Notes under the pieces: model-generated
What the model was told of the DNA's origin: nothing
Seen by the model: only the letters and a program-made list of their open reading frames with translations
The model's database searches: none
Part shown: piece by piece, positions 23,330-34,435 of the stretch
Layout: the number at the start of each line of letters is the position of its first letter
Position numbering within the stretch: position 1 is the stretch's first letter
NCBI GenBank assembly: GCA_030765065.1
Contig: CM060981.1
Coordinates: forward strand, 230,337,152 to 230,401,151
Reading direction: 5' to 3'
DNA: 64,000 bases
Origin: Deroplatys truncata
Lineage: Eukaryota > Arthropoda > Insecta > Mantodea > Mantidae
Position numbers and translations under genes: made by a program

Positions 23330-24896
23330 GGAGAGCGTGAATTTCAATCCTGGTGTACCCTCTCTCAAAAGGTTAAAAGGGCTTTACTGTACAAGCAATA
23401 CACTCCAGCTAATGAATGGATCCGACAACCTGACCAGCTTACCAGTAGTGAATGGAAAACTGCATTAAAAATGATTGCCAATGTTTGTCCGCTGCATGCT
23501 ACACCAGGAAGGTCCAGAGACGGTAACCACTGTCGTCATTGCGATAATGAGATGGAAACCCTTGGCCACGTTTTGGGCGCCTGTCCTTTGTCGCGGTATC
23601 TTTCGTGTTATCTTATTTGCTGAGCGCCTGTTATTGTTTTACTATTTTTGAATTTTTGGGTTCTTTGTTCTCCGGCTAGCTATTATTACTCAGTCGAGCA
23701 AATCTCTTGAACAGGGTGTAAACGGAAAGGAGTTGTTACTAAAAGATAACGTTGATAAAATAATTTGTTTTTACGCTTTTATTGGCGTCACACTTAGTTA
23801 ATTTCACAGATTTACTTTTGATACACGCCCGACTGAAAATGTTATATTTTCGAATGTAACTATAATCACTTATTTACCGCACATATTAATTCAAGTATTT
23901 CACATTCTATAACTAACTTTACGACGCGAGAGATTCTGTAGAATTGCGTAACGTGTACTTCGTGAATGATTCTGTTAAACTGCGCGACGTGTAACCCGTG
24001 AATGATTCTGTTGAACTGTGTGATACTTGTCTCTGGCTTCATATATTTATACTCCCTCACCCCGATATGCTTAAAGATTATAATCGAGCTGCTATTGGTT
24101 AATAAAACGCGCCAACATTAGCGTCTATTTTTATATCCAATCAAAATTACGAACACATATGCTCTAGGGAAGATATTCCCTCCATTTCTAAAGAAAAGCG
24201 CGCTACTCTGACGTCATTTGCTTGTCTCTTCTAATTAATAAACAACTCACCCCCTCGCTACATTGTTATCCGCTCCTATTGTCAGTTTCAGTGAGGCCGT
24301 GTAAACTTATTTCGTAACAATGCTTATAATTAACAAACATCTCAAATCATTGTCATACAATAATGTTAATTTACACTACAATCACTCTGGCATTCACAGT
24401 GTTGTGATATAAAATACTGCCTCACCTTTCGGAGAGACACTGCAAAATTGTGACATCATAAAATAAGATTCACTATTGCTGAAGCCTTAAAACTAAAAGG
24501 TCATACAGTATTTCAGGAAGTGCATGGACTCTCTCAAGACGGCTCCTCTCGTCGGATTGACATACTCGCCATCCGAACAGGCTCATCATCGAGATACATC
24601 ATTGATCCAACAGTGAGAATGGAGCAGAATGAACAACAACCAGCTGAAATACACACTGAAAAATGTCGAATCTACGAGCCTACCATCCCCTTCTACCTTG
24701 AGGAGTACAATGCATCATCCATTGAAGTTATTTGACTGTGGCTGGGGCAAGAAGAACCATATCAAGACAGTTTGCTGAGTTTTGCAAAAAGTTCAGTCTC
24801 AAGGCCAATTTTATGTGCAACATTGAGGTTTTGTCCTTAAAGTTTCAATCAAAATTATCCAAAATCATCTATATTCGAATTAGTTTAATTCTGTAG
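23330..24896 (+). pseudogene. Non-LTR retrotransposon (RLE / R2-type) C-terminus, split by a solo LTR
   Basis: The frame before the insertion reads SEWKTALKMIANVCPLHATP and then a C-x2-C-x8-H-x4-C knuckle (CRHCDNEMETLGHVLGAC), the zinc motif that follows the reverse transcriptase in R2-type proteins. After the LTR-like unit (23589-24424) the frame resumes with GETLQN and then the restriction-like endonuclease region (SSRRIDILAI, IIDPTVRMEQN, KCRIYEPTIPFY). It continues after a frameshift to a stop near 24896. The RT domain itself is absent; upstream sequence from about 23160 is a poorer match. The element is 5'-truncated, stop-containing and dead. Clade below RLE-type cannot be set. Confidence 0.85.
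23589..24424 (-). mobile_element. Solo-LTR-like element, group A
   Basis: On the minus strand it starts TGAGGCAGTATTTTATATC and ends ACCGCGACA. It is flanked by CCTT (23585-23588 and 24425-24428). The host protein frame reads straight through once the element and one CCTT are removed (ACP|FGE), which proves the boundaries. About 836 bp. Shares sequence with 14554-15449, including the roughly 36-bp internal repeats. Confidence 0.85.
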
Positions 24897-25644
24897 CGTA
24901 TGATTAAAAGAAGAAGATCTGAACTTTTAATAATTCCCCTCTAAAATAGCATTCTTGTTGTTTTCTTTTACCCAAAATTGGATTTATTTCAGTGATAACC
25001 ATGTTTTGTCTTCTTGTGCTATTCTTGTTTTTACTCGTGTATAATGATTTGTAAAAGTATTAAGCTTTGTCTATTTGGCAGTCCCTACTTTTAGAACAGC
25101 TGAAAGTTTACTTTCTGAATAAATTGGGATGTTTCAGATACTCTGGTTCTATTGCAGACGTTCAGCCAAACGAATGTACGCCAACAAGCTGCACACTACA
25201 CTTTTTATTTCGATAAGCTACAAAGAAATAAACATGTTGTATGCTTAATGGACGCAAAGCAATATACAATCCAGAGGATTAACACCATCTCCTTCTGCAA
25301 CGACAGAAAATATTCGCCTCCATTTAGCTTCATACGAGTATCAAATGACTATGCTTTTCATATTGATGCAGTATCTACTTATACTTATTTTATTTAATAT
25401 AATTTAGAGAGCTTTTGCTAAAAACTTTTGTATGCACCACATAAATAGGTATTATGTGTGATGTTTTATTTTTCAATCCATCAGTTAGTACTCCAATCTC
25501 TCTCTCCCTCACTCTTTCTTTTAATTTCTTACATTGTATTTTTTGGATTCATGGAGCCTAAGGTTACTAAACTCCAAAATGAGAATGCCGCGGGGTGGGG
25601 CTTTCCACACATTCTTTATTCTAACACTACCTACTCTATAATAT
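24897..25644. other. No recognisable gene; likely retrotransposon 3' flank
   Basis: Probably includes the 3' UTR of the RLE element. An 81-codon open stretch at 25152-25397 shows no motif. Confidence 0.4.
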
Positions 25645-26175
25645 GCATTATTCCCGAATTCGGGAGGTGCCGGGATCGTTTCCCGGCCCACTCTGATCTT
25701 TGGGGGTTTTTTTGGGAGGGGGGGTTCCTCGGGTCGTCAGGCGAATGCTGGAGTGGTTTCTTTTACCCCCCCTCCGAATTTTCTATCCCTCCATTTTGGT
25801 TTCAATCATTTCCTTCATGCTTCACCCCGTTCAGTCTGTTTCAGGGTTGAAAGTGTGGGCGTTGGAGTGTTGTAGCGTGGCAGGGGGGAAAGATGCTCTC
25901 TGTGAATTTTCTCCATCCCTCGGCCTTCAGCTAGTTGCCGGGATAATAGGAACGCCCCAAAGGGGGCATTAGACCCCACGTGGGACAGGATTCTCGATCT
26001 GCCTGTCCGTCTGCTGGGACATTTATATCTGGTAAACGTAGGGACTGGCATTGCTGTGCCATCAATCCTGTTTCCCGGTGTCCCCTTTTATTTCATCCCT
26101 TCCTCCCGGGGGCGCCCCTCATGGGGGCGTAGGTATAATATCCGAATTCACTGGATCGGTGCCGAATTCCCTCCG
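25645..26175 (+). repeat. SINE, family 1, variant body
   Basis: Recognised by ATTCGGGAGGTGCCGGGATC, CCCACTCTGATCTTTGGG and core GGCGAATGCTGGAGTGG. The 3' half (GGACAGGATTCTCGATCTGC, CTCCCGGGGGCGCCCC) is GC-rich and differs from the 15716 and 34436 copies, so the 3' boundary is approximate. Confidence 0.65.
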
Positions 26176-26480
26176 CTTCACATTCCAATCTAATATGCAT
26201 TCTTCATGTTTACTTCTTGAGGAAAAAAATATTTCTCACTCTGTCGAACTTTTCTGAGAAACTGATTTCAACATTTAATACCGTCGTTTGTAGAACTGAA
26301 AAAACTGACAGTTTTATAATTATATGAAATAAGTAGCAAATTTTTACACATCCAGTTGTATTCTGTTTCTCCCGCCTGACAAGTGAATATTTAATAAGGA
26401 AAAAGGCTGCATTATGGGCCGGGATTGAAAAGAAAACCTGAACAATTTCCAACACTTCAGTGCATCTATCATGAATGCTC
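26176..26480. other. No recognisable feature
   Basis: AT-rich spacer; a minus-strand open stretch has no motif. Confidence 0.4.
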
Positions 26481-27356
26481 AAAAAATTCTGTGATACATT
26501 CACATGTCTTTCTGTAACTTCTATCGTTTATTAGTGAGTGTACAAACTATTCTCACCAAAACTTATTTTTATATCTACTACGTTTTAATCCAAACAAACC
26601 TTTGCAAAAATAGCTACATTACACATTTCGTTATAGATACAAACAGAACAGCGATAGTCAAATGTTTAAAAACTGGACGTATAATTCCATACTATTTCCA
26701 TGCAATCGTAAAAAACAACTGAATGTTGAAAGGACTTTAAAGAATGGCCAGGAAAGAACAATTCCATTAATAATGGATATCTCAGGAATGGCTTATGCCG
26801 CAAAAAACTTATTTGAAATAAGAGTGTTTTAAAGAGATCTACATTTTTTGTGTAGTACGTTTTCGTCTATCGCTTAACGTTTACCAGTTATACAAGATTA
26901 TACAAAATTCCTTCCGAATGAAGAGGACTTTAAAGCTATTCCCAGAAAACTCAAGATATACATTTTATTTTTCATGTAAATATCTTTAATATATGGTATT
27001 TTGATCAAAATCGTTATAGCCATTTTTTAGAAAATCAAAATTTTCGAAAATTTTACCATGTAAAGGGTTGGGGTTGGGGGTTTTTCTTGAAAACCTTCGT
27101 GTTGTATCTTTGGAAGATACTGAATTTAAATTTGGTACTTAGCCAATTTGGCATTTATCTGAATTTTCGTTTTGGAGTTATGCTGTTCACAGACACACAC
27201 ACACACACACACACACACACGAACTGTTTCCAAAAAGGCTTTAATTGGATTCAGGGGGCCTCAAAACATGTATTCCCGGTGAAATTCGGTATCCAATTTT
27301 TGAGTGGAATGCAATACCTTCTCTACCTACTATATACGTTGTAAAGAAAGTAAAAA
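26481..27356 (+). mobile_element. HX element, type II, near full length
   Basis: Starts AAAAAATTCTGTGATACATTC and ends TACGTTGTAAAGAAAGTAAAAA. (CA)n at 27192-27220. Lies about 0.5 kb upstream of the host-gene promoter. Confidence 0.9.
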
Positions 27357-27840
27357 TTACGCCACCTGCACCTATTCGAAGTAGTCTCTCGTAAAAGTAA
27401 ATACGTAAGTACAAACTCGAATTTTTAACTGGGGGTTGAAAAAGAATATTAAAAACCGGGTGGTACCCACATAAATCGGGTGATTAGTTAATCCTAATGG
27501 GACCTCAAAATGTCCATTTGGGTTGAAACTCTATATGTAATCCCCCTGATTTGAACGAAAATAAAACCAAAATATGAAATGTAAAACCAATCGTCAATAT
27601 GGTGCTGCGTTAAAAACAAATTGTTTGAGTTTGTATTCCATGGAAGTGCTTTAACTCCTGGATGCAATACATCCACTTCCTATGAAGGACATAATCAAGA
27701 CATAAGCCAGTATTACATGCTAACAATTGACTGCTTGTTGCGTTGTGATCGTGTATAAACAAAAATGCCGACTTATAGCGCGTGACTGGAACCGCGGAAA
27801 ATGCGTGCTTCTTACCATTTCTCCGCAAACACAATTTGGG
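27357..27840. other. Upstream region of the host gene
   Basis: No repeat recognised. It directly precedes the TATA box, so it probably holds proximal regulatory sites, none of which I can name. Confidence 0.4.
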
Positions 27841-27880
27841 TATAAATCGCACCAAACGAAAGAGAGTTTCATCAGTTGTA
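27841..27880 (+). promoter_or_regulatory. TATA box plus arthropod initiator
   Basis: TATAAAT at 27841-27847 and TCAGT at 27872-27876 place the +1 A at 27874, 33 nt after the first T of the TATA box. This is the standard insect core-promoter spacing, and a clean ATG exon with consensus donor follows. Confidence 0.75.
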
Positions 27881-30800
27881 CTAAAACGGCTAACATCCAA
27901 AGAGCAATGAGCCTCAAGGTAAGTTATAAACGTTTCAACGTTACTGGTAAACAGAAATTCCTGTACTGTCTTACTTGTGATTTCCTATCATTAGGTTCAT
28001 TATGACAAATCACTATTCACCACCAGTGCATAACAACAGGAGGGCTAAGATTCATAGCTAAGTACACACTTTCCCAGATTATTGCAAATCAGCAAAATTA
28101 GGGTTGCCATATATATGATAAGTGAAAACGTTTTGGGGAATGGTGGGACGCCTTTTGGGGGAAATAAATAATAGCACGTACAAATGTAAACAAAAGAGTT
28201 TAGTTTTTACATGATTTAGCAAACCCATCACATTTTTTCCGACACCTATATACATCCTAGTTGGTTTTATTTGTCAAAATATAATCATAAATTTCACAAG
28301 TGAAGTTTTTCCAATTATTCTGCAATAAGATTGCTTTAATCGACATATGTTTAATTTATAACGCTCACTGGATCAGTGAATGTGTTCATCAGGGAACATA
28401 TTCCCTGAACATTAGAATTATGGCTATGAATGCTAAAAGAAAACTCAGCTTTTTACAGTGTTTCTGATCTGTCTGCTTCATGTTAATCGGGATAAATAAA
28501 ATAAGCTTAAGCGATAGTCAAATCTTTCAAGATATACATTTTGTCATGAACATATCTGAAAGATATTTGTTTTAATAAAAAAACATTAGAGACAGTTTTG
28601 AGAAAATAATAATTTTCGAATATTTTTCCATGTGAACGGTAGTTTCGGGTGGGGGATTTCCTTTAAAATCTTCGTGTCGCATCCTTGGAATATGCAGAAC
28701 TGAAATACCAAGTTATTGAGTTTTTCTTTTCACACACACACACCTTTTTCTAAAAATGCTTACTTTTTTTATTCAGGAGGTCTCAAAACGTGTGTTTCCG
28801 ATGAAATCTCAGTATTGAGTTTTTGGATGAAATACAATACTTTCTCTGCTTACTAAATGAGAACAGTTGGGGAGCATTGAAAGATATATGCTAAAAGGGG
28901 AAAGCAACAAAAAATCTTTGAAATTTCACAGGAAAATAGAAAGGGATTGGGGTAGAGAAAGCTAAATTAAATTGAGTTTTATTTATGGACGCTCTTTAAC
29001 TGCTATGGTCCTTAGCGTCCCATTCTATGTTGGGCGTGAAAGACCTGTAACTTTGCCTCTTTAGCAGGCTTGAGGTTCTTTTACGGGACCACCGGCTTTA
29101 CTTCCCTTCCGAAGGAAGCCATGTTAAGGACTTTTACACCCGAAAAACTCCATCGCCATCCGCCGGGTTTGAACCCGCGACCTCGGAAACCAGAGGTAAC
29201 CACTACACCACGGAGGCCATAAAGAGCAGTGTAATAAGAAAGAAAAAGAAGGGTTAGCTTGGATGAGAACGAGAACTATATTCTTAAGTGGCCTAGGAGG
29301 TAATGATAAAGCAATGTGTGAATTTTGTGATGGTGAGGAAAATGTTCTTATCTAACATTATCTCTGAATGTGAAGATTTTAAAAATTGCAGAGAGCAAAA
29401 AATAGGAAGGTAGGGAATTTCTTTATAAAAATGTGAAAGAAATATGGATGAGGAAAGTCAAGGGAAGAAGAGGGAGGGGAAGAGGAGATAAGAGAAAATG
29501 TATTGTGCTAAGTTTTAGCAAAGGGAAGTAAATGTTGCACAGCATTGCCGAAGGCCAGGGAGCCATACTGGCTGTGCAACACAAAGGAAGGTGCCAAGCA
29601 TGTACATATTTAAGTAGAAATATGCGGAATAAATGTATCAGAATGTTGTAAATTGTAAGCTGGAATGTACAATAAACTAAATTTAACTCTACGTACTATA
29701 GGTAAGTAATAGAGAAAGTAAAAAACAACACCACTTTGCATAATTTTACTTTTCAAATTGTCATTCCTCCCGTTCTGATTACTTTTGCACATACTGTCTC
29801 AAGCATACAGCGTGGTCAAATAACAAAGAATTGTCAGTCCGATGTCCTGCATTACAGATATAAATTCAACAGACTTCAATGTTTTCCCAATGCGGATCTC
29901 GTCGAAAATAATCCATTTAAAACAATGTATGTAAATACTCATATTTTCATATGTGCTCAAAAGGATGAAACATAGTCGTATTATGTGATATCGTGATTTT
30001 TGTAGTATGGTAATAAACGATGAACTGACAAATTTGATGTTGATTGTGTCTTGGCTGTTCATAATTCACCGTAAACTAAAATAGGGATCAGTATCATTTT
30101 TACAGAATTCTGGTAGAACACTTTTCTCGGTACACAAAATCGGGATAATCCTGATTTTTCGGGGCGTATGACAACCCTATGCAAATTCACTTTTACACGT
30201 CTTTCGTACTCTTGTTAACAGTACTCTGAAGAATTTATTTAGGATATGTTTTATGTTTCTGTATTACCAGGGTCAACTTCATATACATAGCGTATTTTTA
30301 ACATTTACTTACATTACACCAACTTATTCACCAATCTTAAAAGTTTTTCAAAAGCACGGAACATTATTTTAATTCATAAAACCTGATGTGTTACACTCAT
30401 ATGACTTTCTCTACTCTTGTACAAACTATTTTTACAAACGCTTATTCTCCATCTACTTCATGTTAATCGAGATAAACATTTGCAGACTCTATCTTATTCC
30501 TAATTTTCTTGTAGATGTAAGGGGAATATATATTTACAAGGGCAATATAGAAATTCAGTAGCCTTTAAGCATAGACATTACTCTTAATAGCTGGTTGCTA
30601 TGTGCAGCACCATTCTCTTTGCATATCCAAGACAAAAAAATGAATAACGAATTCCCATTTGAGAAAATAAGTATTGAAAAAATCTGATGTGTTACACTCA
30701 CATGACTTTCTCTACTCTTGTACAATCTATTTTTACAAACGCCTATTCTCCATATGCTTCATATTAATCGAGATATCGAGATGTCAATCTTATTTGTAAT

Positions 30801-33800
30801 TTTCTTGTAGATGCAAGGGGAATATGGTAGGTTTTAAGTGATAGTCAAATATTTTAACGCTGGTTGCTATGTGGCGCATTCCATTCTCTTTGCATGTCCA
30901 GGACATAAAAGAATGAATAACGAATTGGAGAAAAACTAAGTATTGGAAAATTTAAGGGAATAACAAGCAATATCTCGCAAACGGTTCACTCACCAAAAGA
31001 AATGTATATGACATAAATTGTGTATTTTAACGCGATCTACATTTTTTGTGTAGTAAAATTTTGTCTATCTCTTATGGTTTACCAGTTATGAAAAAGTCGT
31101 TCATAATAAAGAATACTTTTGGAGACATTCCCAGAAAATTCGAGATATACATTTTAATTATCATGACAATATCTTAAACATATGATATTTTAATCAAAAT
31201 CGTTAGAGCCGTTTTTGAGAAAATTAAAATTTTCGAAAAATGTTCCATGTAAAGGGTAGTCTGGGGTGGAGGGATTTTCTTGAAAACCTTCGTGTCGCAT
31301 CTCTGGAAGATACTGAACCTAAATACCAAGTTTGGTGTTTATCCGACTCTTCGTTTTTGAGTTATGCTGTTCACAGACACACAGACACACAGACAGACAC
31401 ACAGACACACAGACACACAGACACACAGACAGACACACACACGGACATGTTTCCAAAAATGCTTTTTTTGGATTCAGTGAGTCTCAAAACATGTATTTCC
31501 GGTGAAATCTCGGTATCGAATTTTTGGGTGGAATGCAATACTTCCCCTACTTACTATACGTAGTAGAGAAAGTAAAAATTAAGGGAATAACAAGCAATAT
31601 CTCGAAAATGGTTCTCTCAACAACAAAAATGTATATGATATAAATTGTGTATTTTAACGCGATCTACATTTTTTTGTGTAGTAAAATTTTGTCTATCTCA
31701 TATGGTTTACCAGTTATGCAAAAGTCGTTCACAATGAAGAATACTTTTGGAGACATTCCCAGAAAATTCGATATATACATTTAATTTGCCATGAAAATAT
31801 CTTAAACATATGATATTTTAATCAAAATCGTTAGAGCCATTTTTGAGAAAATTAAAATTTTCGAAAAATGTTCCATGTAAAGGGTAGTCTGGGGTGGGGG
31901 GATTTTCTTCAAAACCTTCGTGTCGCATTTCTGGAAGATACTGAACCTAAATACCAAGTTTGGTGTTTATCCGACTGTTCGTTTCTGAGTTATGCTGTTC
32001 ACAGACACACACACACAGACACACACACGGACATATTTCCAAAAATGCTATTTTTGGATTCAGGGAGTATCAAAACATATATTTCCGGTGAAATCTCGGT
32101 ATCGAATTTTTGGGTGGAACACAATACTTCCCCTACTTACTATACGTAGTAGAGAAAGTAAAGGAAAGTTATTTCCTAAGTGAGTAATATTTTGTTATAG
32201 GCTTGAAAAATTAATCATTACAAAGGCGAGAACCCACTATCTAATGATAAGTTATCATAAACCGAGTCAACCTCAAGGGGTCTCCCCATACATTCTTACA
32301 CCCAGACCTTGCAAGCTTGCTGCAATTACCGTAGGAGACACAGATATGCGGAACGTTGCACGTTATAGGCATGTATATAGTCGAAGGACATAGTTGACAC
32401 TAATATAATGGACTATTGGATCTTGTGCTGGTAGAATTTAACTGAAAATTGCTTTCACAAGGAATTATTTCGGTTTCATTTGTATCTTAGATTTGAATGT
32501 ATTATCTAACCATGAAAACTGCGGTACAAGTTCGCACATTATCACTCATGATGTCGTTGTAAGGGGGTAGTGTCTGCGACGGAGATTGGCAATGCTTATT
32601 GCCACACTTTTCGTCGAGAACTTGATAACGAACGTGCAGTTCGTGCCTCCCATCCCATCTCATTACTCCTGACTTCGAGAATTGACCGCACGGTACACAC
32701 TGAACTAGCCGTTTTTGAAGAGAGGCTGCGTAGAAGGCTTATTTTCGGACTCCTGCTCTACACATAACATGAACATTTTTTTGGTAGAGTTTAACACCGT
32801 TGTTACTACTTACGGAACCACAGGTGGTGGATACTGATGAAACATGAAATGAAATGATAATTTGGGAAGGATAGACTCCAGCTTAAATTTAGGTGACCTC
32901 ATTTGCCAGTTATGAAGACTGAGGAAACCCTGGGGAAAATATCATCAGTGAGGACGGTCCTGGCAGAATTTGAACCACGTGCCTCCCGCTCATGAGCCCA
33001 TGTTTCAAGGAGCTCAACCACTTATGTCGTTGGAACAGGTTTTAGAATATTATTCTTGGAAGCTAGAGCGCGAATTTAAGAACAGCCTGTACCTATAACG
33101 TGTAAATACAACGTCGTTTAGCAAGAAAAACTCAATGCAACTGATCAGATGTGTGCATCTGAAACAAAAAAGAGACATTCATATAGAAATTACTGTTATT
33201 GTTGCAGGTATTGGGACTTCTGGTATTCCTGATTATCGGGGACGGACTATGTATGCACCTGGCAGTTCCCAGTCGCAACTTGGCTTCCAGCGCATCGGAA
33301 CGTTCGGCATCAGGACGTTATTTTAACCAGAATATGTACTCCAAGGACGACTCAAAAATACGCCACATGACCACCACGTTGCTGGATAACGATAACTCCA
33401 ACAGCGAAAAGGCCAACGCCAAATCGGAACCCTTCTACGGGTATCCAGCAGGCCTGCTAGAACCTGTGGCCTTGCTGGAGGCAGTAAATCCAAATGGTGT
33501 CTTCGTAGAGCCCTTTTCAGTCAACGGCCAGCCCGGTGTGTTGGAAGAACCCTGCAGCAAGTCTGATGGTAAAGAACATATACCGCCTCTTGCGATTCCT
33601 GGCCATCCCTCCTACGAATACATGAACATGTACCCTCAGCTGCAATTCCCATTCTACTTTCCCACTGCACAACCTGCCATGCCAGCAGAATTTTTGGAAG
33701 TCGTCTCCAAGGAACCTATGCAGATCGTTGAAGAAGTACAGTTTTCTTCTCCAGATTCTGATGCAAAGGAATCTATGTTTATTTTGGAGACATCTACTCA

Positions 33801-33984
33801 GTTACCAAAATTTCCATTCTTTCCGCCATTTTACCCATCTTATTTACCTTCTTCATACTATCCTCCCGGTCTCTACCCTTACCCTGCACCACAGTTTCCT
33901 CAACAAGACAGCAACTGCTCTTAATGGCTCTTCAGATGCACACAGCGTAAAATAGTTGTCATATTTTCTTATTTATTCAATAAA
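27874..33984 (+). CDS. Two-exon secreted Pro/Tyr-rich protein (hypothetical, 242 aa)
   Basis: Exon 1 (about 27874-27918) has a short leader, ATG at 27907 and codons for MSLK, then the perfect donor AAG|GTAAGT. Exon 2 starts at 33208 after TTATTGTTGCAG, phase 0, and runs to TAA at 33922-33924; AATAAA follows at 33979-33984. Joined, the N-terminus MSLKVLGLLVFLIIGDGLC is a textbook signal peptide. The mature part is Ser/Asn-rich first, has an acidic Leu/Val/Pro section (residues about 75-110), and ends in Pro/Tyr/Phe-rich sequence (FPFFPPFYPSYLPSSYYPPG). Only a few Cys are present and no known domain. An intron after a few signal-peptide codons is common in insect cuticle and other extracellular structural proteins, so that role is an inference. 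No frameshift or internal stop. The intron (27919-33207) is filled with repeats. Confidence 0.78.
28458..28857 (+). mobile_element. HX element, old internally deleted fragment
   Basis: Diverged copy in the intron: CTGCTTCATGTTAATCGG, then a jump to AAGATATACATTTTGTCATG, a short CA tract (28733-28743) and TACTTTCTCTGCTTAC at the end. Confidence 0.75.
28962..29222 (-). repeat. SINE, family 2
   Basis: Minus strand: tRNA-like head GGCCTCCGTGGTGTAGTGG with B box GGTTCAAACCC, body CATGGCTTCCTTCGGAAGGG and GTAAAAGAACCTCAAGCCTG, 3' end GAGCGTCCATAAATAAAAC. Same order at 52093 (-) and 62089 (+). The acceptor stem does not pair, so it is not a tRNA gene. Located in the intron. Confidence 0.88.
29240..29640 (+). 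pseudogene. LINE 3' end: ORF2 C-terminal zinc-knuckle remnant
   Basis: The frame reads GLGGNDKAMCEFCDGEENVL and, one frameshift later, IISECEDFKN. This is the C-x2-C..E..(H).I.EC pattern found after the RNase H/RT region in jockey/R1/I-type LINEs; the His position is lost. A 3' UTR-like section follows, including a 10-bp inverted repeat (GTTGCACAGC at 29535, GCTGTGCAAC at 29572). Located in the intron of the host gene. Confidence 0.65.
29689..29725 (+). mobile_element. HX 3'-end fragment
   Basis: Only the last bases remain: CTACGTACTATAGGTAAGTA then ATAGAGAAAGTAAAAAA. Confidence 0.65.
30378..32162 (+). mobile_element. HX element (type I variant) interrupted by another HX
   Basis: Outer copy parts 30378-30680 and 31579-32162. 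It starts ACCTGATGTGTTACACTC, is interrupted at AAGTATTGAAAAAA and resumes with TTAAGGGAATAACAAGC. It ends GTAGTAGAGAAAGTAA. Located in the intron. Confidence 0.92.
30677..31578 (+). mobile_element. HX element, type I, nested, full length
   Basis: Complete insertion into the outer copy. Its CA tract is a regular mix of ACACACAG and ACAG units (31375-31442). Confidence 0.93.
32163..32859. other. Intron sequence without recognised features
   Basis: A 65-codon open stretch at 32570-32767 (+) has no motif and no supporting splice sites. Confidence 0.4.
32860..33030 (-). repeat. tRNA-derived SINE remnant
   Basis: Minus strand: AGTGGTTGAGCTCCTTG (A box), GTGGTTCAAATTCTGCC (B box), followed by TTCCCCAGGGTTTCCTCAG. 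Sits 180 bp before the exon 2 acceptor. Confidence 0.7.
33208..33924 (+). CDS. Exon 2 coding part of the secreted protein
   Basis: 717 nt, 238 codons plus stop, the only long high-quality non-repeat frame in the window. Low-complexity C-terminal 40 residues are dominated by Pro, Tyr and Phe. The first codons (VLGLLVFLII) form the hydrophobic core of the split signal peptide, which explains why no ATG in this exon is a satisfactory start. Confidence 0.85.
   Translation, partial: VLGLLVFLIIGDGLCMHLAVPSRNLASSASERSASGRYFNQNMYSKDDSKIRHMTTTLLDNDNSNSEKANAKSEPFYGYPAGLLEPVALLEAVNPNGVFVEPFSVNGQPGVLEEPCSKSDGKEHIPPLAIPGHPSYEYMNMYPQLQFPFYFPTAQPAMPAEFLEVVSKEPMQIVEEVQFSSPDSDAKESMFILETSTQLPKFPFFPPFYPSYLPSSYYPPGLYPYPAPQFPQQDSNCS
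33979..33984 (+). terminator. Poly(A) signal AATAAA
   Basis: AATAAA lies 55 nt after the stop codon of the secreted-protein gene, within TTTATTCAATAAAAG. The downstream GTTTTACG and TTGTCAAGC stretch is mildly T/GT-rich. Cleavage is expected at about 34000. Confidence 0.75.
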
Positions 33985-34435
33985 AGAAGTTTTACGATTG
34001 TCAAGCATTTATTGTGTATTCATTTATAGTGAACTGCAATGTACCAATTATAATATTCATCGCTGTGAGCCTCAAAGGCAGCTCAATTTAAAATTAAGTC
34101 ATTTCATGTAAGGTAATAGATTCTTCTTGAGGCATAGTATTGAGTTTGTGACACAACTTGCCTAAAGCTATTGTAGAGGAACAGATCGCTCTTACAAGAG
34201 CAAAGTGAAGGACATAAAGTGAAGTACGTCGTCCTGTGTCTCTAAGAGTAACAGATGTACAAAGAAAACAAAATGCAACAGAAATAATCCCAAATAAGTA
34301 AATTGTTGCATTTACCAACCAAAGGGAAGGAAGGATGGTACTGTGGGTTAAAATGAACCAAAAAAAAAATTTACCTCTACATTCTTCAGTGACCGATGAA
34401 CTTGTGGCTTTGCACATCCAGTTATGCTCTCACTT
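33985..34435. other. 3' flank of the host gene, no feature recognised
   Basis: A minus-strand open stretch (34094-34417) lacks domain features and is probably chance. Confidence 0.4.

Noticed and set aside
29164..29222. Possible tRNA gene
   Set aside because: Has A and B boxes, but the acceptor stem does not pair and the sequence continues into a SINE body found at two other places.
34094..34417. 107-codon minus-strand frame downstream of the host gene
   Set aside because: Lacks domain, signal or splice evidence; overlaps the 3' flank and looks random.
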